A DNA stretch of 64,000 nucleotides from positions 1 to 64,000 of IMG/VR virus record IMGVR_UViG_3300009553_000019; one strand, written 5' to 3'. A model generated the notes under the pieces. That model saw only the letters and a list, made by a program, of their open reading frames with translations, had not been told where the DNA came from and made no database searches. The DNA comes from a virus. Shown here one piece after another: positions 61,064 to 64,000 of this stretch. Each line of letters opens with the position of its first letter. Position 1 is the first letter of the stretch. The position numbers and the translations under genes are program-made.

Positions 61064-62707
61064 ATGGGAAGAGTAGATAGAGGTTTAGTCAAGAAAAGAG
61101 CTGAGCTTTTTCTAAAAGAACTCAAACCTGGAATGACTGTAAAGGAGATTGAAGCTGCTAGTAAAATCTCAGCATCTCTTAGAGGTTTACCTAAACGTGC
61201 TGTTAGAGCAGTTTTGATGGGTACATATGCGTCGTTGCAGAAAGCAGGAAAAGTCAGAGTGATAGCTGGAAGGGATATGGCAACTAGTCATGAAAAGTTT
61301 CACATTGCAGATCCAAAACCGAGCTTTCAAGAAGCTAGCAGAGCTACAAAAGGTTTAAATGCTGGAACCTTTTCAACTCCTTACAAAGGAGTTGTGGACC
61401 AATCCCCCATTCAAGAACTAGATAAGGGCTTCTCTTCAGGCCCTTTGACTCCTGAAGGACAGGCAATGTTATCACCCCTTTCTTCTCTTGGTAGACCACC
61501 AAAAGATGAATATCCCGAACGTGCTGAAGAGGATGTCAACAGGTGGTTAAAGTTCAAAACTCTAGATCACCAGCAACGATTTAAAACAGAGGTGGAAAAG
61601 TTTGAGGCTGACATTAACAAAATTGTAGTAGATGCAGGCCTTCAATACTTAAACGATTTTGAACGGGTAGCTTTTGCGTGGGTTAGTGGAGAGAAACTAA
61701 GTGGAAGCTTTGACCCACTAGCTTTAGCAAAGCTAATAGCATCTGTCTACAAGATCTCTCGTCATCCAGTTTGGTGTGATCAAAAACAAAGTTCAAACAC
61801 TTTTGAAATTGAGACTACCCTAGCTGCTAGAGTGATCTCTGAGTTGCAAGTAGTTAAAGCGGATCTCGTGGAGGTGTTTAAGGGTGTAAACGCCTTACAT
61901 ACCTACGCTGACAAAAAGAAGCTTCCTGGCTGGGACTACTACTTTAGCTCTGGAGCATCTTATGTAGAAGTATCAAAAGGAAGATTTGATACTTTTTTGC
62001 AGCTTTGGCTAAGGTCAGGGTTTGCTAGATTGAATGTAGGTCACAAATTAGCGGCAGCTTTAGCCTTAACTGATGCCCCAGAGATTCCTCTTCATTCGCC
62101 ATGGGACGCTTGGAGCCTGACTATCCCCGATGGATTCTTTTCAAACCTTAAGATTGAACCTGTAGCAAAAAATGGTAACCCAACTAAAAGTGAGGATGCT
62201 ACAGTCTCTCTCAGAAGGGCATGGTTCATAGGAACAGAAATCGTTTGTCTTCTGGGTGATTGGGAAGGTGCTACTCGAGGTACTGCAATCACTTGGAATG
62301 AACATATGGATCTGTGCTATGGTAAAGACATCGTCCAGATGGTTAAAAACCTTGGGATGGGAGCTATAGCAGCTATTGAGAATCACCCAGTTAAGCAGTC
62401 AAGTAGCTGGGGATCTACTAGGTCAAAAACAAATGAGAAACGACTAGAAGCTCCAGCTGTTGGAGCAACTTACGAACTAGCAGCTCCTGTCACAATTGAT
62501 CTCCGAGATGATTTAAAGCGAATTGTAGCTGGTGAAAGACGTGGCAAAGGTACTTCGCCAAAAGCTTACTGGATTGTCAAAGGGCATTGGAAGCAACAAG
62601 TCCATGGTCCAAAACGAGGTCTTAGAAAGACGATCTGGATCGAACCTTACCCCAAGGGCGACCCCAGCTTAAAGGTTCTTATGAGAACGGTTGATGTAGA
62701 TGAGTGA
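61064..62707 (+). CDS. Large unknown protein with an N-terminal winged-helix-like region
   Basis: 547 residues from ATG 61064 (GAGGA four bases upstream); a TTG at 61049 lies in the promoter. Residues 10-75 look like a DNA-binding winged helix (LKPGMTVKEIEAASKIS; PKRAVRAVLMGTYASLQKAG). The centre is helical with no known motif. The C-terminus has YWIVKGHWKQQVHGPKRG and RKTIWIEPYPKGD, a sequence style I have seen in mobile-element proteins of unknown function. It precedes the helicase-type gene region. The role is not known; control of replication or host takeover is possible. Confidence 0.6.
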   Translation: MGRVDRGLVKKRAELFLKELKPGMTVKEIEAASKISASLRGLPKRAVRAVLMGTYASLQKAGKVRVIAGRDMATSHEKFHIADPKPSFQEASRATKGLNAGTFSTPYKGVVDQSPIQELDKGFSSGPLTPEGQAMLSPLSSLGRPPKDEYPERAEEDVNRWLKFKTLDHQQRFKTEVEKFEADINKIVVDAGLQYLNDFERVAFAWVSGEKLSGSFDPLALAKLIASVYKISRHPVWCDQKQSSNTFEIETTLAARVISELQVVKADLVEVFKGVNALHTYADKKKLPGWDYYFSSGASYVEVSKGRFDTFLQLWLRSGFARLNVGHKLAAALALTDAPEIPLHSPWDAWSLTIPDGFFSNLKIEPVAKNGNPTKSEDATVSLRRAWFIGTEIVCLLGDWEGATRGTAITWNEHMDLCYGKDIVQMVKNLGMGAIAAIENHPVKQSSSWGSTRSKTNEKRLEAPAVGATYELAAPVTIDLRDDLKRIVAGERRGKGTSPKAYWIVKGHWKQQVHGPKRGLRKTIWIEPYPKGDPSLKVLMRTVDVDE

Positions 62708-63158
62708 GCAAGAATTTATCGTGATGCTAACCTTAGGTTGGTGTCGGTCATTCTCTGCTAAACACTTAGGCCAAAGAGTTCAGGCATATAAGATATTCTC
62801 TGATGGTTCAGAGGAGTTAATGACTGGTACATCGGTGGTAGGACAGTCATTAACCTCTCCCAAGGATAGAGGTTCCAAGTTCTGGTTTCTAGCTAAGGTT
62901 CCATTCTGTAACCAAGACAAAATCAGGCTGGAAGTTTTTAGTGGTTACAAGACGAAAGGTGAAGATGAACGACTAACCTTTCGAAAACTATATATCGTTG
63001 TTGCTGATGCTCCAATTAGGGAGTTTTCAATACCTAATGTTGGTTACAGGGGTGTACCACTTTTGAAGGGTAGGCTACTTGAAGTTGCAAGTTTGTCCAA
63101 CGAAGAGGTTAAAAACCATGCTATTAACCAAATTCTAACCGATGAAGAAGGGATGTAG
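62700..63158 (+). CDS. Hypothetical protein
   Basis: 152 residues, overlapping the previous stop by eight bases. Beta-rich (EFIVMLTLGWCRSFSAKHLG; SKFWFLAKVPFCNQDKIRLE), with a helical acidic C-terminus. Function unknown. Confidence 0.55.
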   Translation: MSEQEFIVMLTLGWCRSFSAKHLGQRVQAYKIFSDGSEELMTGTSVVGQSLTSPKDRGSKFWFLAKVPFCNQDKIRLEVFSGYKTKGEDERLTFRKLYIVVADAPIREFSIPNVGYRGVPLLKGRLLEVASLSNEEVKNHAINQILTDEEGM

Positions 63159-63202
63159 CAGTAGGTAGAATAACTTGAATACGTCCTAACGGAGTGATAA
63201 AG

Positions 63203-64000
63203 TTTGCCGATCGACATAGATGTTCTAGACGAAAAACACCTATCAATCAGTTTGGTTGACCAAAGACATGCACAGCAAGTAAATCTACTTTGTCAGTCTT
63301 TACTGAATAGTCAGTTTGAAAGGCTAAAAAATCACTGGAAAATAACATGGCACGATCTGGTTCATCTAAGATCAAAGATGGACAAGATGGGGTTGAATTC
63401 TGGTAGATCCGCTACTGATGAGGCTATTGCCTGGTTTAAAAATCAGGAAGCTGAGGATGCTAACATTGATCACATCAAGGCTGGATTACAGAATGATCAG
63501 CTGAATGGGATTCAGAAATTACTCAAAACCAATCCCTATGCAGATCAACTAAGCGGGATTAGGTTTTTAACCACTAGACCTAGAGCGGTTTTAGCAGACG
63601 AGATGGGGATTGGAAAGACTCTCCAACTATTGTCCGCTTATGCTTGGTTAAAAGAGACTGAAGGGGTTGGTCCATTTTTAGTGATCTGTCCTAATGCAGT
63701 CAAGCAAGGGTGGGTAAAAGAGGTTGCAAAGCATACCAATCTAACTGTGAAAGCTTTAGGGAATGGTTCAACCCAGCTTGCTCTAGACTTTGCAGAGTAC
63801 AGAAAGAACAGAACTGATGTTCTTGTCATCCACTTTGATGGGATGGTAACAGTCACTTCGAAGAACAATAAGCGAAAGAAGGCATGGTCAGAGCTAGTTG
63901 AAGATATGCTAAAGCTTCCATGGGGTGGCATTATTATCGATGAGGCTCATCAAGCTAAGAACCTAGAAGTAAAGAGAGCCAAAGCATCACTTTACTTCTG
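63203..64000 (+). CDS. SNF2-family DNA helicase/translocase (3' partial)
   Basis: The protein runs off the window edge. Helicase motifs seen: ADEMGIGKTLQLLSAY (Walker A, motif I), FLVICPNAVKQGWVKEV (Ia) and GGIIIDEAHQAKNLEVKR (motif II, DEAH). These are typical of SNF2/SWI proteins in phages. The start is not settled. A TTG at 63203 with GGAG nine bases upstream is attractive, but the frame must be checked across a short A-run near 63230. TTG 63252 and ATG 63378 are safe in-frame alternatives. A TTGAAT-17-TAAAGT promoter-like pair lies just upstream. Confidence 0.75.

Overview
The window looks like part of a large tailed double-stranded DNA phage genome with a contractile (myovirus-type) tail. 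The evidence is a sheath, a tube, a frameshifted tail-assembly chaperone, tape-measure proteins, baseplate hub, spike and wedge proteins, and several very long fibres. Every gene I can support lies on the + strand. Genes are tightly packed, with many ATGA, TGATG and TAATG junctions. The composition is moderately AT-rich. Three phage tRNAs (Pro-UGG, Thr-UGU, Leu-UAA) all read A-ending codons, which would suit an AT-leaning phage in a more GC-rich host. One early lipoprotein has the Gly/Ser/Ala/Thr-rich style common in myxobacterial lipoproteins. This is only a weak hint about the host.

Layout. 1-7.3 kb: host-recognition genes. These are a 5'-truncated collagen-like (Gly-X-Thr) fibre with an internal duplication, two small beta-rich proteins, two apiosidase/DUF4038-like glycoside hydrolases and a ConA-like domain protein. 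The last three end in the same APFLCxNF motif. 7.3-12.5 kb: a modification cassette of a GT2-TPR-GT4 double glycosyltransferase, a second GT4 enzyme and a B12-type radical SAM protein. 12.5-19.7 kb: neck and tail-completion candidates, sheath, a coiled-coil protein, a stand-alone response-regulator receiver domain, and tube. 19.7-29.5 kb: a lipoprotein, a structured intergenic region, a G/GT-type chaperone pair made by -1 frameshifting at GGGAAAA, and three paralogous tape-measure proteins in tandem, interrupted by one tail protein. The third paralog carries a glucosaminidase domain. 29.5-49.8 kb: hub, OB-fold spike, gp25-like and gp6/J-like wedge proteins, a large wedge-like protein and two giant beta-helix fibres.

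49.8-64 kb: a region of a different kind, made of short operons of small genes, tRNAs and DNA enzymes. Six near-identical promoters (TTGATT, 16-17 nt, TATGAT, then nnTTGTAT) head these operons, and most carry a palindrome (ATCAT-TATT-ATGAT) over the -10 box. The operons encode an ADP-ribosylglycohydrolase and a possible base-excision/gap-repair set: a pyrimidine-dimer-glycosylase-like protein, DNA polymerase X, a FEN-type 5' nuclease and an ATP-dependent DNA ligase. They also encode a GIY-YIG protein, the start of a SNF2 helicase and many unknowns. The likely logic is that the first 49.8 kb builds the virion late, while the last 14 kb acts early or in mid-infection on host takeover and DNA maintenance. 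The timing is inferred from gene content and from the abrupt appearance of the promoter family.
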